Part shown: in pieces, positions 48,061 to 59,863 of the stretch
How the letters are laid out: each line of letters begins with the position of its first letter
Numbering within the stretch: the stretch's first letter is position 1
Source of the DNA: Phocoena phocoena
Lineage: Eukaryota > Chordata > Mammalia > Artiodactyla > Phocoenidae
Length of the DNA stretch: 64,000 nt
Reading direction: 5' to 3'
Assembly: GCF_963924675.1 (NCBI RefSeq)
Contig: NC_089222.1
Span: 138,720,281-138,784,280 of the forward strand
The notes under the pieces: generated by a model
Databases searched by the model: none
What the model was told of the DNA's origin: nothing
Seen by the model: the letters and a program-made list of their open reading frames with translations, nothing else
Position numbers and translations under genes: made by a program

Positions 48061-48429
48061 TCATGGAGTGGGCAGACTTTTAAATAACGTTGTAGTGATG
48101 TGGACCTTTGGATGAAGGTCAGGCCAAACGGGTGGACTCTAGAGTAAATTGTACCCCGCTTCCCACTTAGTGTTGGAACCATAGCCAAGGCAGATGCCAT
48201 GGGTCGCAAGCTCTGCAGATGCAATGACTAGGGGCTGTCACTCATGAAACAGCTCTCCCATTAATGGATGCCTTCATTCTTTCCTTCATTTGCCACTTGT
48301 TCTCCTGTAACATTCTTCTTACTCTTAGTCCTATTTTCTTTAACTACAGGGAGCGAGTCAAAGTCAGTTCATTCCATCCTTGAGACTTGCTAGATTATTT
48401 GGAGATGTCTAGTCACTGGTCCTTTAATC

Positions 48430-48860
48430 TTTCATTGTCTTGGCCGAACGTTCTTGGTACTTCCAGATCCCCAACTCACCTAATTACTTTCTCAGAAGTT
48501 CTGAATTTTCACCGCCTCTCTTACGTAGATCTAGAAATTGAAAGAATTGTGAGCTTCAGAAGCCTTACCCATACTAAGACTACAAATCCAGATCTCACCT
48601 GTCAAATTCTTGGAAAGATTTTTCTGATACTCCCTCTTCCTCAAATCTAAATTGGTTCTTCTCGTTAATTTTCTCTTTTAGCAATGTGTACTTCCCCCTC
48701 ATAATCGTGAGCATAGTTTGTAGTTATATATTAGTGTGATTTTGCCTGTCTCCCACGTTGGACTGTGAGTTCCCTGAGGGCAGACACAGTGGCAGTAAAT
48801 CTCACCCGTGTGTCTCCAGTTCTCAGCACATATTTGTTGAAGAAATGAATGATAGATTTG
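48430..48860 (+). mobile_element. L2 LINE 3' region
   Basis: 'gttggactgtgagttccctgag', 'gggcagacacagtggcag', 'agttctcagcacatatttgttgaag' are sense L2 3'-end landmarks. Confidence 0.75.
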
Positions 48861-48899
48861 AAACTCTCATCATGTCATGACATCATCTGATTTTTAGGA

Positions 48900-49165
48900 T
48901 ATTATTTGTGTGTATGCAGTTATTTAAAATTATTTTTTGGTTGTTTCAATAGGCGTAAGTGATGGCACTTCTGAATTGTATACAGAAGTATGTATGGTTG
49001 TCCCTCTTGCAACTTTCTGTCCACTCCTGTCCATTCCTACCCAACCACCTTCTCAGTCCCATCGTCCTAACGACAGATACTGCTGTTGAAGGTTTGCAGT
49101 TATCTTTCTGGACATTTTCCTGTGTATTTCCATTTATAAGAAAAGAAACATAAGTATGCTTATGT
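48900..49165 (-). mobile_element. Old L1 fragment
   Basis: 'actcctgtccattcctacccaacc' and 'ttatctttctggacattttcctgtg' fit an inverted old L1 3' region. Confidence 0.5.
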
Positions 49166-51005
49166 TGTTGTTGTACAGATATATGTTTGCCCATATTTCT
49201 TTGTAGCAATGGAGTTTGAAGCTCAATTAAAATGGCAATTAAGTATTATTTTGCTATTATCATTGGTTTGATAATCAGATCTTTTCTGATCTGTTTATTT
49301 TACTTTCACATACTCTTTAAGTAAGGCACATAACCTCTAGACCTGAGTTTCCCCATCTACTAAAGGATTGATTTGAATTAAATGAAATTGAAGACCTCTT
49401 GCTCTCAATCTGATACTAAATTCAGTGTTATTGTATAATCCATATGTATTAGCTACCACAAAAAAACATGTTATTCTTTGTAATATTGAAAAAACAGGAA
49501 GATCAAACATCAATTATGACTTTGGGTAGCAAGAGGAAATTTTGGGGCAAGTTGTTAAAATGTTCAATTTTTTTTTTCTCCAAGAGTGGCTAGAGAACGT
49601 TAGCTGCTAAAACTAGTAGTGGGATCTGTCTTGTGGACTTTGGCACTAGGAAGTTTGTGCTTTGTTGATCCCTCAGAGCTAACTGATGACACCCTAAAAG
49701 GAATTTCACCCCAACTCCCTGAATTTTCACATCACAGCTGTACATTTATTAACACAATAAATGTCCCTGTGAAAAATTTTATAAGAATCAGAGTTTACAT
49801 AGGTAAATCTTTGTTGGTTATTTATATAAAGCATTTTATGTAAAAGTTTCCCAAGCAATTTTAACCCCTATCTCCTCTCCCAAAAGAGAAACAAACAAAA
49901 GAATAAAAAAAAGCAAATTTTGCTTAGTCATGGTATATTTTTAAGTTCGCTGTCATAGAATATCAAATCTTTAAATTTCTTTTAGTTAGCTGCTTTTGTC
50001 AAGTATCTCACTTATTTTATAGTTTAAAGAATTGTATTTCTAATACTTCTTTCATATATCACCACTTCCATTTAAAATTTTTTAATTATGGAAAACTTGA
50101 AACATACATAAAAGTAGAGAATATAATGAACCCTCATGTCCCTGTCCTCCTGCTTCCACAGTTGTCACTATTTTGCCCACCTGGTTTGCTAACATTTTCA
50201 ATATAATACCACATTTAAAAATATTCTCTTTAGAAAAGAGGCTTGGTGTTTAAGAGGAAAAAAAAACAAACTCAAAACAAGAAACAAAAGCTATGCCCAA
50301 GCTTTTATCTGATTATGGCTATTTATAGAGAATTGATAATTATATAAAATATTTTTTTAGTTCATATACCATTCTCTGTATCAGAAGTACTCAGTTTTGT
50401 GCCTTTCACATTGAAATGAATTAGCAAAGTCATTTGTTCCATCATTAGATTGCAGGTATGACTTAACTGTGCTTATTATAATCTTGTCTTAAATATTTAA
50501 AAAATTTAACTCATTTGTTTCAACAAAGCAACCAAAAGCAGATATTTTTTTGGAGATGATGTAGTTTGATGATACTGGTTTCCTTTCCCTCCTGTATTGA
50601 GAGTCAGCTATAGTTGAGGAAGCTGGCCATCTGGAGGGTGAGTTGAGCAGGCTGTTCCCACTTTCTGGGGCTAGGTGCTGTCAAGCATATAGTTAGCTAC
50701 AGTTGAAGGCAGAGTGGGGTTAGGGCCTTAATCATGGTATAAATACTGCTGTGGCAGGGTTGAGGGGAAGTGGTGTCTACTGTAGAGGTTGCTGGTGGGA
50801 GACTTTCTGGAGGAGAAGACATTGGTGTTGACAGGCAGAAAAGGAAGGAAGGCTCATGGAGTCTGAGCAAAAAAGTGATGTTGGGGGAATGAGCTTTGTC
50901 CCTCGTGGCTAGAGTGTAGATTTGGGGAAAGCATATAGTAGGAAATAAGACTGGAAAGGTGGAGATAATAATGACAGTATAAAATATGACAGTATGAAGA
51001 AGTGA
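49165..51005. other. Intron sequence, mostly unassigned
   Basis: An inverted old L1 3' piece lies at about 50,050-50,210 ('tatggaaaacttgaaacatacataaaag'). The rest, including a G-rich part at 50,590-50,960, gave no gene or named repeat. Confidence 0.4.
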
Positions 51006-51009
51006 ACAG

Positions 51010-51220
51010 GTAATGAGCATTTACCGGGCAGTGCTTTAAATGCTTTACACGCGCTATGTCATCGATAGCAGCACTATTTTATGGGGTAATCTTCACTTTG
51101 TAAATGAGGGCACTTAGTCAACTAGGAGTTTAGAACTTTGCGTGAGGCCACCTAGTAAGTTGTGGAGCCAGGAGTTAAACTAGGGCAGGCTGACTCGAGC
51201 CTGACGGCTTTGGGCCTTGA
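51010..51220 (-). repeat. MIR SINE
   Basis: 'gagcatttaccgggcagtgctt', 'tggggtaatcttcactttgtaaatgagg', 'tgaggccacctagtaagttgtggagccagg' follow the antisense MIR consensus nearly full length. Confidence 0.85.
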
Positions 51221-51320
51221 ACACCAGGTTAAGCAGCACAAAGCACTTTTTGGGGGTCCTGCCGCGGACAGTGACCGAGCAGCATATTAACTGAGTTTTA
51301 ACAGCAAAGATCTGTTTTTT

Positions 51321-51514
51321 TAGCTGTACGCGGGCCTCTCACCGTTGTGGCCTCTCCCGTTGCGGAGCACAGGCTCCGGACGCGCAGGCTCAGCGGCCAT
51401 GGCTCACGGGCCCAGCCGCTCTGCAGCATGTGGGATCTTCCCGGACCGGGGCACGAACCCGTGTCCCCTGCATCGGCAGGCGGGCTCTCAACCACTGCGC
51501 CACCAGGGAAGCCC
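51321..51514 (-). mobile_element. CHR-type SINE, short young subfamily
   Basis: 'gtacgcgggcctctcaccg' to 'ccaccagggaagccc'. Unlike its relatives it has only a short T-run ('ttttttta') and I see no clear duplication, so its tail may have shrunk or been partly lost. Confidence 0.9.
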
Positions 51515-53195
51515 TAAATTTTGTATTTTTCATCATGAAATGTATTTCTAAAAGAGGTTGAATATGAAGCAAAATAGACTACAAGCAGAATGTGAATCAG
51601 TGTTACATGAAGAAAACTGTATGGATTAATACTTACTTTTGCTGAAGCTCATGTTCAAGTATACCATGTATAGATTTGAAGATTATAAACTGAGAAATAA
51701 AGCATAAGATTCGAGCAAGAAAAATGGACTGGGACCGGCTAATTAAATTTGAGAAGAGAGGTTGAGTGTCTTGATGTTCAGCTGGAGAAGAAGCTGAGGA
51801 ATAAGTCTCTGTGCATCTGAAGCGTGTTTTGTAGGCTTTGTATAGTTATTTTCTGTTTCTTCAGAGTGCATAAAAAAACATGAACGTAAGTTAGTATGGA
51901 GGAATTTAGCATACAGTTTGATTCAGGATTGAAAATTCTCGGTATAGTTTATCATGAGAATTATTCTTGGAGATGGGTAGATTTTCACTATAAATTTAGG
52001 ATTTTATTCTGCATAAGGAGGAAGGGGTGCTTAAGATGGCGATTTAAAGGTATAACTAGACCTTTATTTCTAAGATTTATTTTAATATTAGTTCTGGTTT
52101 TCTTACCTGTTTTATGTTTCTTTTTGGATATTTCCATATAAAAGCAGCACTACTATGTTAAAGTTTGCAGTTTTGATTGAAAGGGCAAACCAGAACAAGA
52201 AACAAACAAATAAAACTCCACACAGGCAGCTAGCAAAATAGCATGCCCGTGTATGGAATTGATTCGCATGACTGTGAATGAGGTCCCCAAAGTTGAGCAT
52301 CCAGTCTAGTGAGGCCAGCGGAATTTGAAATATAGGTTGGGAAATGTTGACATTAACAAATCAGTCATATGTGTTAGGATTGTGACAGTATGGCTGCTGG
52401 TACCCCATGCCAGTCATTTATACAGAATTGCCATTGATCAAGAAAATCCTAGTTTAAGATTTTAAGGTTTAAGATTCTAGGTTTAAGATTTCGTTTCATT
52501 ACATAGTGCCCATTCATTTTAGAAACTTTAAAAACTACTGAAGAGAAGAATAACAGTTTCCTGCAGTTCCTCTCTCTGGAGATAACTGCTATTTGCATTT
52601 TGTGTATAACCTGTCTTTTTTTTTTTTCCTCTGCACACAGTTATTCTCTCCATTTTAAAAATGAATATATTTGCATACTGCGTTATAGCCCACTTTTTCT
52701 ATATAAGACAGTATTTTCCATGTTGTTATTCTATCATTCTAACGTGCTTATTGAACATCTCCTAGGCTATAATAGAAATACGAGATTGAGATTCACCAAG
52801 CAGTAGATACTATCACTTGAGTAAGAATATAACATAAATAATTACTAAAATATAGTGGTCGATAAGTAAACACAAGTTCAGAGGAGAGATTGGAGTGGCT
52901 TTAAGCTGGATGAGGGAGAATTAAGGTGGTCTTGAAGAGTGGATAGGATTTAGGTAAAGAAAGGGCAAGTTTTAGGAAGGGGGAATGATATGAGCATTGA
53001 TGCAGAAGGAGGTTAAGTGGCATTTTATAGAATGCCATGCTGAGCTCTGAGTTCAGGGCGATAAGATTTGATCTAATGTTCCTAAGTTACAGAGGGGTTA
53101 AATCCAGGTTGAAAGCCTGTGCTTCAGGGATGTATGCGTGGCAGCTAAAGGTGTGATGAAATGGGACAAGGGATGAGCTGTCTTTAAGTAAAACA
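51515..53195. other. Intron sequence with old L1 pieces
   Basis: About 52,540-52,760 ('gagataactgctatttgcatttt', 'gtattttccatgttgttattc') resembles an inverted old L1. 52,850-53,190 is purine-rich and similar in style to 21.8-22.2 kb. No exon seen. Confidence 0.4.
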
Positions 53196-53199
53196 GTTC

Positions 53200-53375
53200 C
53201 CAAATCCGGCTGTGCTCAAGAATAACCTGGAAGTTCTTGTTTAAAAACAACCAGATTCTTGAGTCCTTCTCCACGCTTCCTGAATCAGGATCTTTTGGGG
53301 TGGAGTCTGCAGTCTAGTTTTGGCAACCTCCTGTATTGTTTCTGACATACTGTCTGGCCTAGGAGATGCTTAGTT
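53200..53375 (-). mobile_element. MER5-like DNA transposon remnant
   Basis: 'tcaagaataacctggaagttcttg', 'ccttctccacgcttcctgaatcagg', 'ggtggagtctgcagtctag' are MER5-type landmarks, diverged. Confidence 0.6.
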
Positions 53376-54089
53376 TAGGAGGCCTCAGTAATATGTGTGA
53401 AATAGGGACTGATATAAGGACATGGACCAGGGTGATAACAGTAGGCATGGATGAGAATGGAAAGGCATGAGGCATTTTGAAAATCGATAGAATTTAGTGA
53501 GACTGTTTAGAGTAGCTAAAGAAGTCAGCAGTTACTAGCATGGTTGTGGTGTCGGGGGCACGTGTAGAGATGGCAGTGTGAGCTGTGTAAGGAAGGGATG
53601 AGGATGCCTTTTAGGCATAGTGAGTTGAGGTAATAATGTGGCACTGCACGCAGCATCCAGCAGCTGTTGGCCTAGATACTGAGTGAGCGGTCAGGGTAGA
53701 GAAGAGAGTCTGGAATTATTAGTTCAGAGTAAATCTTTGAAGTACTTCTTTTAGAGGGAAAGATGTATAGAAGAATGAGTTGGAGGGGCCAGACGATGGA
53801 ACTGGAGAGTAACACCTGAGTTTGGAGCCAAAGGTGAAAGAGACATGGAGGATGATTGGTACCCTGAAATACAAGGTCACACATTTAAAGAATTTTTTAG
53901 GAGGAGCATTTCTCTAAGTTCCACAAAAGTCTAGCAGGGAAAATAAGTGCAACTAAACTCATTTTACTACTCTTAGTAAATAGGCTTATTGGAAGAAAAT
54001 GTAAGCTGTTAATAATAGTGTGTGTGTTTTTAATTATTTCTGGATCTTGTTGTTTTTCTGTATTTTTGAAATTCAAGGATAATTAAAAA

Positions 54090-54270
54090 ACAGTGGTTCA
54101 TAAAATTATATATAATTATATGTATTAAAGTACACATAATCAACTAAGTATATGTGTGCACGTACTTATGTAAATTAATTACATATAACGTATACTTTAT
54201 AAATAAAATTGTGTGTATATATATATATAAAATACTTTAGAAACACACACATATATATAAATACTTTAGA
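54090..54270. repeat. AT-rich low-complexity region with a local duplication
   Basis: Runs of (TA)n with GTGTGT and ACACAC. The phrase 'aaatactttaga' occurs twice about 36 bp apart behind similar AT runs, suggesting a small tandem duplication. Confidence 0.75.
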
Positions 54271-54737
54271 CCATTCTGTTTAGAAAAATCAGTACTATCA
54301 GAAAGAAAAGAGTGAGCAGTTTTTTTTATTGCATTTCTTAGAAACTAGTTATGAGAAGGGGTCGCAGACTATTATTGATTGAACATACTCTTCCTAAGTG
54401 TCTTCTGTCTGATAGATATGCTTTGTTTCTGGAATACATGCATGCATGAGATCACCCCAGATGTCAGGTTAGGGAGGGAAATGTACGGGGGATGTCACTG
54501 AGCGCTGGGTCTCAACCTTGTTTGATTCTCAAAGCACCTAGAGGTCGTTGGGCCACCCCTTTTTAATTCCTCTTATGAGCAGGATCGATTTGAGTAATAG
54601 AAAGTTTGAGTATGTTATGTGTAGGTGATATGAAGCAAGCGCATCAGCAGAAGAGATTGAAAAAATTTGTTTTGTTCATATTACTTTGCTTTTAATTCCT
54701 ATTTACAAAGGGTTCTTGTACCCAGTTCCAGCATGTG

Positions 54738-54740
<3 letters not shown>

Positions 54741-54768
<28 letters not shown>
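54741..54768 (+). repeat. (GT)14 microsatellite
   Basis: Fourteen uninterrupted GT units, followed by ATG. The longest perfect dinucleotide repeat in the window. Confidence 0.95.
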
Positions 54769-54772
<4 letters not shown>

Positions 54773-55005
54773 TTTTCACGGGGGAGTGGCTTTTTCACAC
54801 CAAGCAGTTCTCAGATGGCAGCAGGGTGTCTGAGAATTCAGCCCAATTCTCAAACTGTCTACCTGGTAAAGGGCTCAGTCCTGTAAGACCCTCCACTTCT
54901 GACACCAAGCACAAGCCCAGGTGCGTCTGACTGGCTACAAACTGGAGGTTCCTGTGACCTCCTCTTCAGGTTTGATTCATTTCCTAGAATGGCTCACAGA
55001 ACTCA

Positions 55006-55123
55006 CTTTTCTTATTTTGGCCGCGCCTCAAAGCTTGTGGGATCTTAGTTCCCCAACCAGGGATCGAACCTGGGCCCTGGCAGTGAAAACGCCGAGTCCT
55101 GACCACTGGACCGCCGGGGAATT
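55006..55123 (-). mobile_element. CHR-family SINE, short diverged subfamily
   Basis: 'ttattttggccgcgcctcaaagc', 'gtgggatcttagttccccaacc' and 'cctgaccactggaccgccgggg' form an inverted tRNA-derived SINE different from the other copies: the head carries 'ctggaccgcc' in place of 'ctgcgccacc'. It probably belongs to an older CHR subfamily. Confidence 0.8.
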
Positions 55124-55349
55124 TCTCAACACAAGAATTTGTGTAGATTGGATGTGGGGTAAGCAATAGCAAAGAGGTCCTAGATGATATTAGGGTTTTA
55201 GTTTGGGAGATTGGGGTGTAGTGATACCCGTTAACCAAAACTGAGAATACAGGAAGGAGAAGTGGATTTTTTTCCTGTCCTGCCTGGTCATTCCTCATCT
55301 TTTTTGATCAAGAGAGAAGAGTGGGGAAATGACAAATTCAGTTTAATGT

Positions 55350-55545
55350 GGGACCTGAGATCAGCGGCTTTGGAGTCGGTTTGGTTAGATTTGAATCTTA
55401 TCTCTCTACAATTCGTCCTGTGTGACTTGGGGCAACTTCACCTCTCTGGGTCTTAGTTTCCTCACCTGTAAAACGGGTAATAGTGCTACTTAACTTATGT
55501 AATTATTTATGAGAATTAAGTGAATTAAAGGAAAATGTTTATGTG
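55350..55545 (+). repeat. MIR SINE
   Basis: 'gagatcagcggctttggagtcgg', 'atttgaatcttatctctctac', 'gtgacttggggcaacttcacctctctggg', 'tcctcacctgtaaaacggg' follow MIR in sense, well preserved. Confidence 0.88.
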
Positions 55546-56026
55546 TACATTAAATATAAAATACCTCATATGCAGTAATAAGTGGGAAACAAAATCAAGC
55601 TCGTTCACTGGACTCTCAGAAATGTGGGCCTGAACCTTAAAGGAGAGAGGTGGGCTAGAGGCAAGTTGGTATTTTCAGTCTGCTTAATTCCACATATAAC
55701 TAAGATAGTACTTAATGTTACCTTTCAACCAAATCTTAGAAGTGAGCCTTCTGGAACTTAGGTCTGCTTATGACAGGGATATTTCCTAGTATCTACTTTA
55801 TATAGTAGTAGTCACTCTCCAGTAGTGGAAGTTAGGTTCCTGAAAAGTGCTGTGGTCTGAATATTAATGTTTGAGGAACTTGGAGTATAAGAGAATACAT
55901 GCAGATAGGTTGATAGACTTGAAGGTTGAAATAAACCTGTGAAAATCATTGTTTTCACACTCACTAAAGGAGACAAAGGATGGCAAGCAAAATAAAGTAT
56001 CACTGGTAGTTTATGTGTTTTTTTTT

Positions 56027-56320
56027 AAAATAAATTATTTATCTTGGTTGTGTTGCGTCTTTGTTGCTGTGCACGGGCTTTCTCTAGTTTTGGCGAGTGG
56101 GGGCTACTCTTCATTGCGGCGCGTGGGCTTCTTGTTGCGGTGGCTTCTCTTGTTGTGGAGCACGCGCTCTAGGCGTGTGGACTCTAGAGCGCAGGCTCAG
56201 TAGTTGTGGCGCACGGGCTTAGTTGCTCCGTGGCATGTGGGATCTTCCCGGACCAGGGATCGAACCCGTGTCCCCTGCATTGGCAGGCGGAGTCTTAACC
56301 ACTGCGCCACCAGGGAAGTC
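56027..56320 (-). mobile_element. CHR-type SINE, long older subfamily
   Basis: 'cttggttgtgttgcgtctttg' to 'ccaccagggaagtc' with the (A)-rich tail complement 'tttaaaataaattatttat' on the left. Antisense to the host gene. Confidence 0.92.
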
Positions 56321-57154
56321 TCTGTATGTTTTGAATTAGTGGCAGGGTACCTGTACTTTTTTTTGGTCACAGCTTACTCCTAGAAACTTTTCAGTCTCTG
56401 CCCACCAGTCTTAAAAAAGATATTTGTCAATGCGTTATGCGTTGTAACAGATAATATGCCTATGAGTTATTTCCCTCCTGTTTTCCTGTATTTATTGCCA
56501 TATACGAATACTCAGTGCCTAATTTTGTCTCAGTTTAGCCCAGATATAGTCCTGGAGAGGCCAGGTAACTTGGTGCTTGAGGTAGCAAAAATTGGGACAA
56601 TATTTATTTAATCCACTCAGCTCTGTCTTCTTGAACCTTTTCTATGGTGCTCACTCAGGGTTGTGTTAGTTCTTTATGTAGTTTCATGAGAAATCACATC
56701 CTTCTTCCCCTTAAACCCATGTATCAGCTACTTCCACTTCCAACGTGCCATTGGAGTCATATATTCCAAGACCCAGGTTTTCAGTCCTTCATGTTCTTTT
56801 TATCTTGCCTGAGGCTTTAGTGCAAAAATAACTTATCTGCTATTGGTTTTTACACTCTTTTCATCTTGTCTCCTTAATTCTTTTGGTTTTTTTTTTGGTA
56901 AAGGAAATATAGAACGAACTGTTACATGCTATAATCAGAATTTCTCTGCTAGGCTGACTTTTCAGGAGAGTTACTTTTCCATTCCCCTAAAGTGAAATAC
57001 TTTATACAAATTAATTTACTGCTTATGAGCTTTATTTCATGTTTGGTATGGTTGAGGCAGAAGAGTGGTGAGTCTAAAATCAGACTAAGTAACCTAGATT
57101 CTTGCAGGTTTGCAATTTTCTCCTAACCATTTCAATGATCCCTAATGAGAGGCA

Positions 57155-57335
57155 TCTTGGAGTGGTGGAAAGTAGTGAACTTTGGTGTGGGACCAGAGTT
57201 CTCAAGCTGTGCCCATAGGCCAGGCGGGTTAATCTCTCTGACCCTTGATTTCCCCACTGTTGAAATAACAGTGCCTACGTGTACGGTGTGTGTCAACGTC
57301 TGTGAAGTGTCTCAGCTGATGGTGTATAGCAAATG
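57155..57335 (+). repeat. MIR SINE
   Basis: 'cttggagtggtggaaagtagtg', 'ggcgggttaatctctctgacc' and 'tttccccactgttgaaataac' are diverged sense MIR landmarks. Confidence 0.65.
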
Positions 57336-57819
57336 GCTTTTTCCCTGCACTTTTACTCGTAATTTCGATTTGATATCATCTTAATGCTTCTTGCCTTTTT
57401 ACTTTTCTTTTTTTTAAGACTGTGACTATTTCCGAGGGATCCTGGGGGAAATCATAAATGTTCTTGGTTTTTAGGATTTCTCTTGAAACCCCCAGTTAGT
57501 GAAAGGACTTTTTTCTGTGTATGCCATTTGATCATCTTATTGGGAATTAGAGTTATAGATTTTTTATTTTCCTTGTGTGTTAGGTATCAGAACATTTCCC
57601 CCATGACTCCTTTGGCTATTATAATTCTTGAAAATCTATTTCTAAAATTATTATCTGGAAAAAAGACATTTTCTTCTATCACTTCCTTGCTCTGTTAGTG
57701 TAAATGAGCAGAAGTTTATAAGGAAAGCTAATCACAGAGTATAATTTTAAGATAATCACATTGTAATTTGATCCATGGAATCAAATTTTAGGTCTTTCAA
57801 ATTCGTTTTCATTTTTTTT

Positions 57820-58071
57820 TAACATCTTCATTGGAGTATAATTGCTTTACAATGGTGTGTTAGTTTCTGCTTTATAACAGTGAATCAGCTGTACATATAC
57901 ATATATCCCCATATCTCCTCCCTCTTGCGCCTGCCTTCCATGCTCCCTATCCCACCCCTCTAGGTGGTCACAAAGCACGGAGCTGATCTCCCTGTGCTAT
58001 GCGGCTGCTTCCCACTAGCTATCTATTTTACATTTGGGAGTACATATAAGTCCATGCCACTCTCTCAACTT
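57820..58071 (-). mobile_element. Lineage-specific L1 3'-end insertion
   Basis: 'attggagtataattgctttac', 'tgttagtttctgctttataac', 'gagctgatctccctgtgctatg' and 'gctatctattttacatttggg' are the inverted 3' end of a ruminant/cetacean L1. Flanks 'cgttttcatttttt' and 'tgttttcatttttg' look like its duplication. Confidence 0.88.
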
Positions 58072-58410
58072 TGTTTTCATTTTTGTAGCTTGTTATTTTA
58101 TTTTATTTTTTTGTAGCTTATTCTTAATTGGCATCTTCTGAACTATCAGAATTGTCCTTTTAAATCTCATTGTGCATTATATTTTATTTTTTCATGTGGG
58201 TTAAATTTTTAAAATTGTGAATATATGAGAATATATATTGATATAACACGTAAAATTAAAAGGTCATAAAAAAACAACTGTATAATTGTACCCAGCTTAA
58301 GAAATAAAATAGTACCTACCAGTATGTCTGAAGCTTGTATCAGACAGAGTTTTTTCACCGGCTGCTTATGATACTTCCCTACTACTTTAGTTATTTTGGA
58401 ACTAGAGATA

Positions 58411-58789
58411 GGGCTTCCCTGTTAGCGCAGTTGTTAAGAAACCGCCAGCCAATGCAGGGGACATGGGTTCAAGCCCAGGTCTGGGAAGATCCCACATGCT
58501 GCGGAGCAAATAGGCCCGAGCGCCACAAATACTGAGCCTGAGCTCTAGAACCTGCGAACCACAACTACTGAGCCCGCGTGCTACAACTACTGAAGCCCGT
58601 GTGCTACAACTACTGAAGCCCGCACGCCTAGAGCCTGGGCTCCGCAATAAGAGAAGCCACCACAACGAGAAGCCCGCGCACCACAACGAAGAGTAGCCCC
58701 CGCTCGCTGCAACTAGAGAAAGCCCACACACAGCAACAAAGACCCATCACAGTCAAAAATAAATAAATAAAATTATTAAAAAAAAAACA
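58411..58789 (+). mobile_element. CHR-type SINE, long subfamily with extra repeat unit
   Basis: Begins 'gggcttccctgttagcgcag' and ends 'gacccatcacagtcaaaaat' plus (AAAT)n. The unit 'tgctacaactactgaagccc' occurs twice in tandem after a related 'ccacaactactgagcccgcg', making this copy (about 379 bp) longer than its relatives. In sense with the host gene. Confidence 0.92.
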
Positions 58790-58799
58790 AAACTAGATA

Positions 58800-59790
58800 C
58801 AGTTTTTAGTTTTGCCTCAGTACAAAACATTGTGTCATTAGAGAATACATTAATACCTGCCATTTAGTTTATTAACTCTTCAGTTAATCTGGATTTGCCA
58901 TATCATGCTAATGCATTCATTTCAATCATAGTTTTGCCACTCTAGTTTTTTTCAGATTTGTAGTAATTTTATAAATCTCAGCATGACAGTGCTTTTGATT
59001 AGGTGTCTCGATATCCTCCCACCCTCTCTCTCCCCTCCTCTCATCTCCCCCACCCCTCTTGAGAAAGAGACAGACACAAAGAGACCGAGTCTGATACCTT
59101 CCTGAACATACCATGCACGTAAACTCAGCTTGTTGAAATTCTGTTATCCCTGCAGATGTGCTGTAGGTTAATTTTATGCAGTGATTTTCAGACAACTAAA
59201 AATTGGTTTGTAAGTTAACTTCAGAAACCACTTAAGCTCAGTTCCTAGATTGTTCATAGACCATTGTATTGCCTTGGGCAAAATGTGAGCTAACACATAC
59301 TGTAAAAGATTTTGAGGACTATGGGAGGTTCCTATGGTAAGGATAGTAGATGCTTTTCGTTGGCATCTAATTTTGCTCCATAATTTGTGAATGGCTCCAT
59401 TTGTGGGGGGAAAGATAAAAAATTCACTGTAGGTTTTTCTCAGAAAAAAATAAAATATGACTGTCTGGATTTGTAAGCTTCTTTAGAAAGAAAATTATAT
59501 CTATAATTGCAAAGTACATTTGTTGTTTGCTGTTACCTACTTATTGTCATTAAAACTCACATCTATTTTTGAAAAGTGACCAGCCTGAAGGATATATTGG
59601 AATAATCACTAGAATCTTTATTTAAAGTAATCTAAGGTCAAGACTTGAGGAGTTTATCATTTCTCAGTATATGATGGTTTAGTTGCTGCATATGTCAGCA
59701 GCAGATTTTGTAACTTACAGAAATTGTTTACCCTTTGCTAAAGGCTGCTTTTCAAATGAGTGTGATTAAATGGTTGATTTTTTTTTCTAA
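58800..59790. other. Intron sequence, no gene seen
   Basis: AT-rich and without a named repeat; a C/T-rich patch lies at about 59,008-59,062. Confidence 0.4.
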
Positions 59791-59863
59791 AAGATGTCAG
59801 TTTTAGGGTGAGACCATTTTGATAATCCAGAGTCAGATGCGTTACCCATTGTGCCACTGGCCG
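59791..59863 (-). pseudogene. tRNA-Arg-like pseudogene
   Basis: Read on the minus strand from 59863, the text 'ggccagtggcacaatgggta' then 'acgcatctgact' matches the first half of a vertebrate tRNA-Arg of the ACG type (ggccagtggcgcaatggata, acgcgtctgact) with only a few changes, including the A box. The second half is decayed: the anticodon triplet would read CTG rather than ACG, the 3' side of the anticodon stem no longer pairs, and the B box region reads 'ggtctcaccc'. Hence a pseudogene or tRNA-derived fragment. The outer flanks AAAAGATG and CATCTTTT are reverse complements. Confidence 0.6.
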
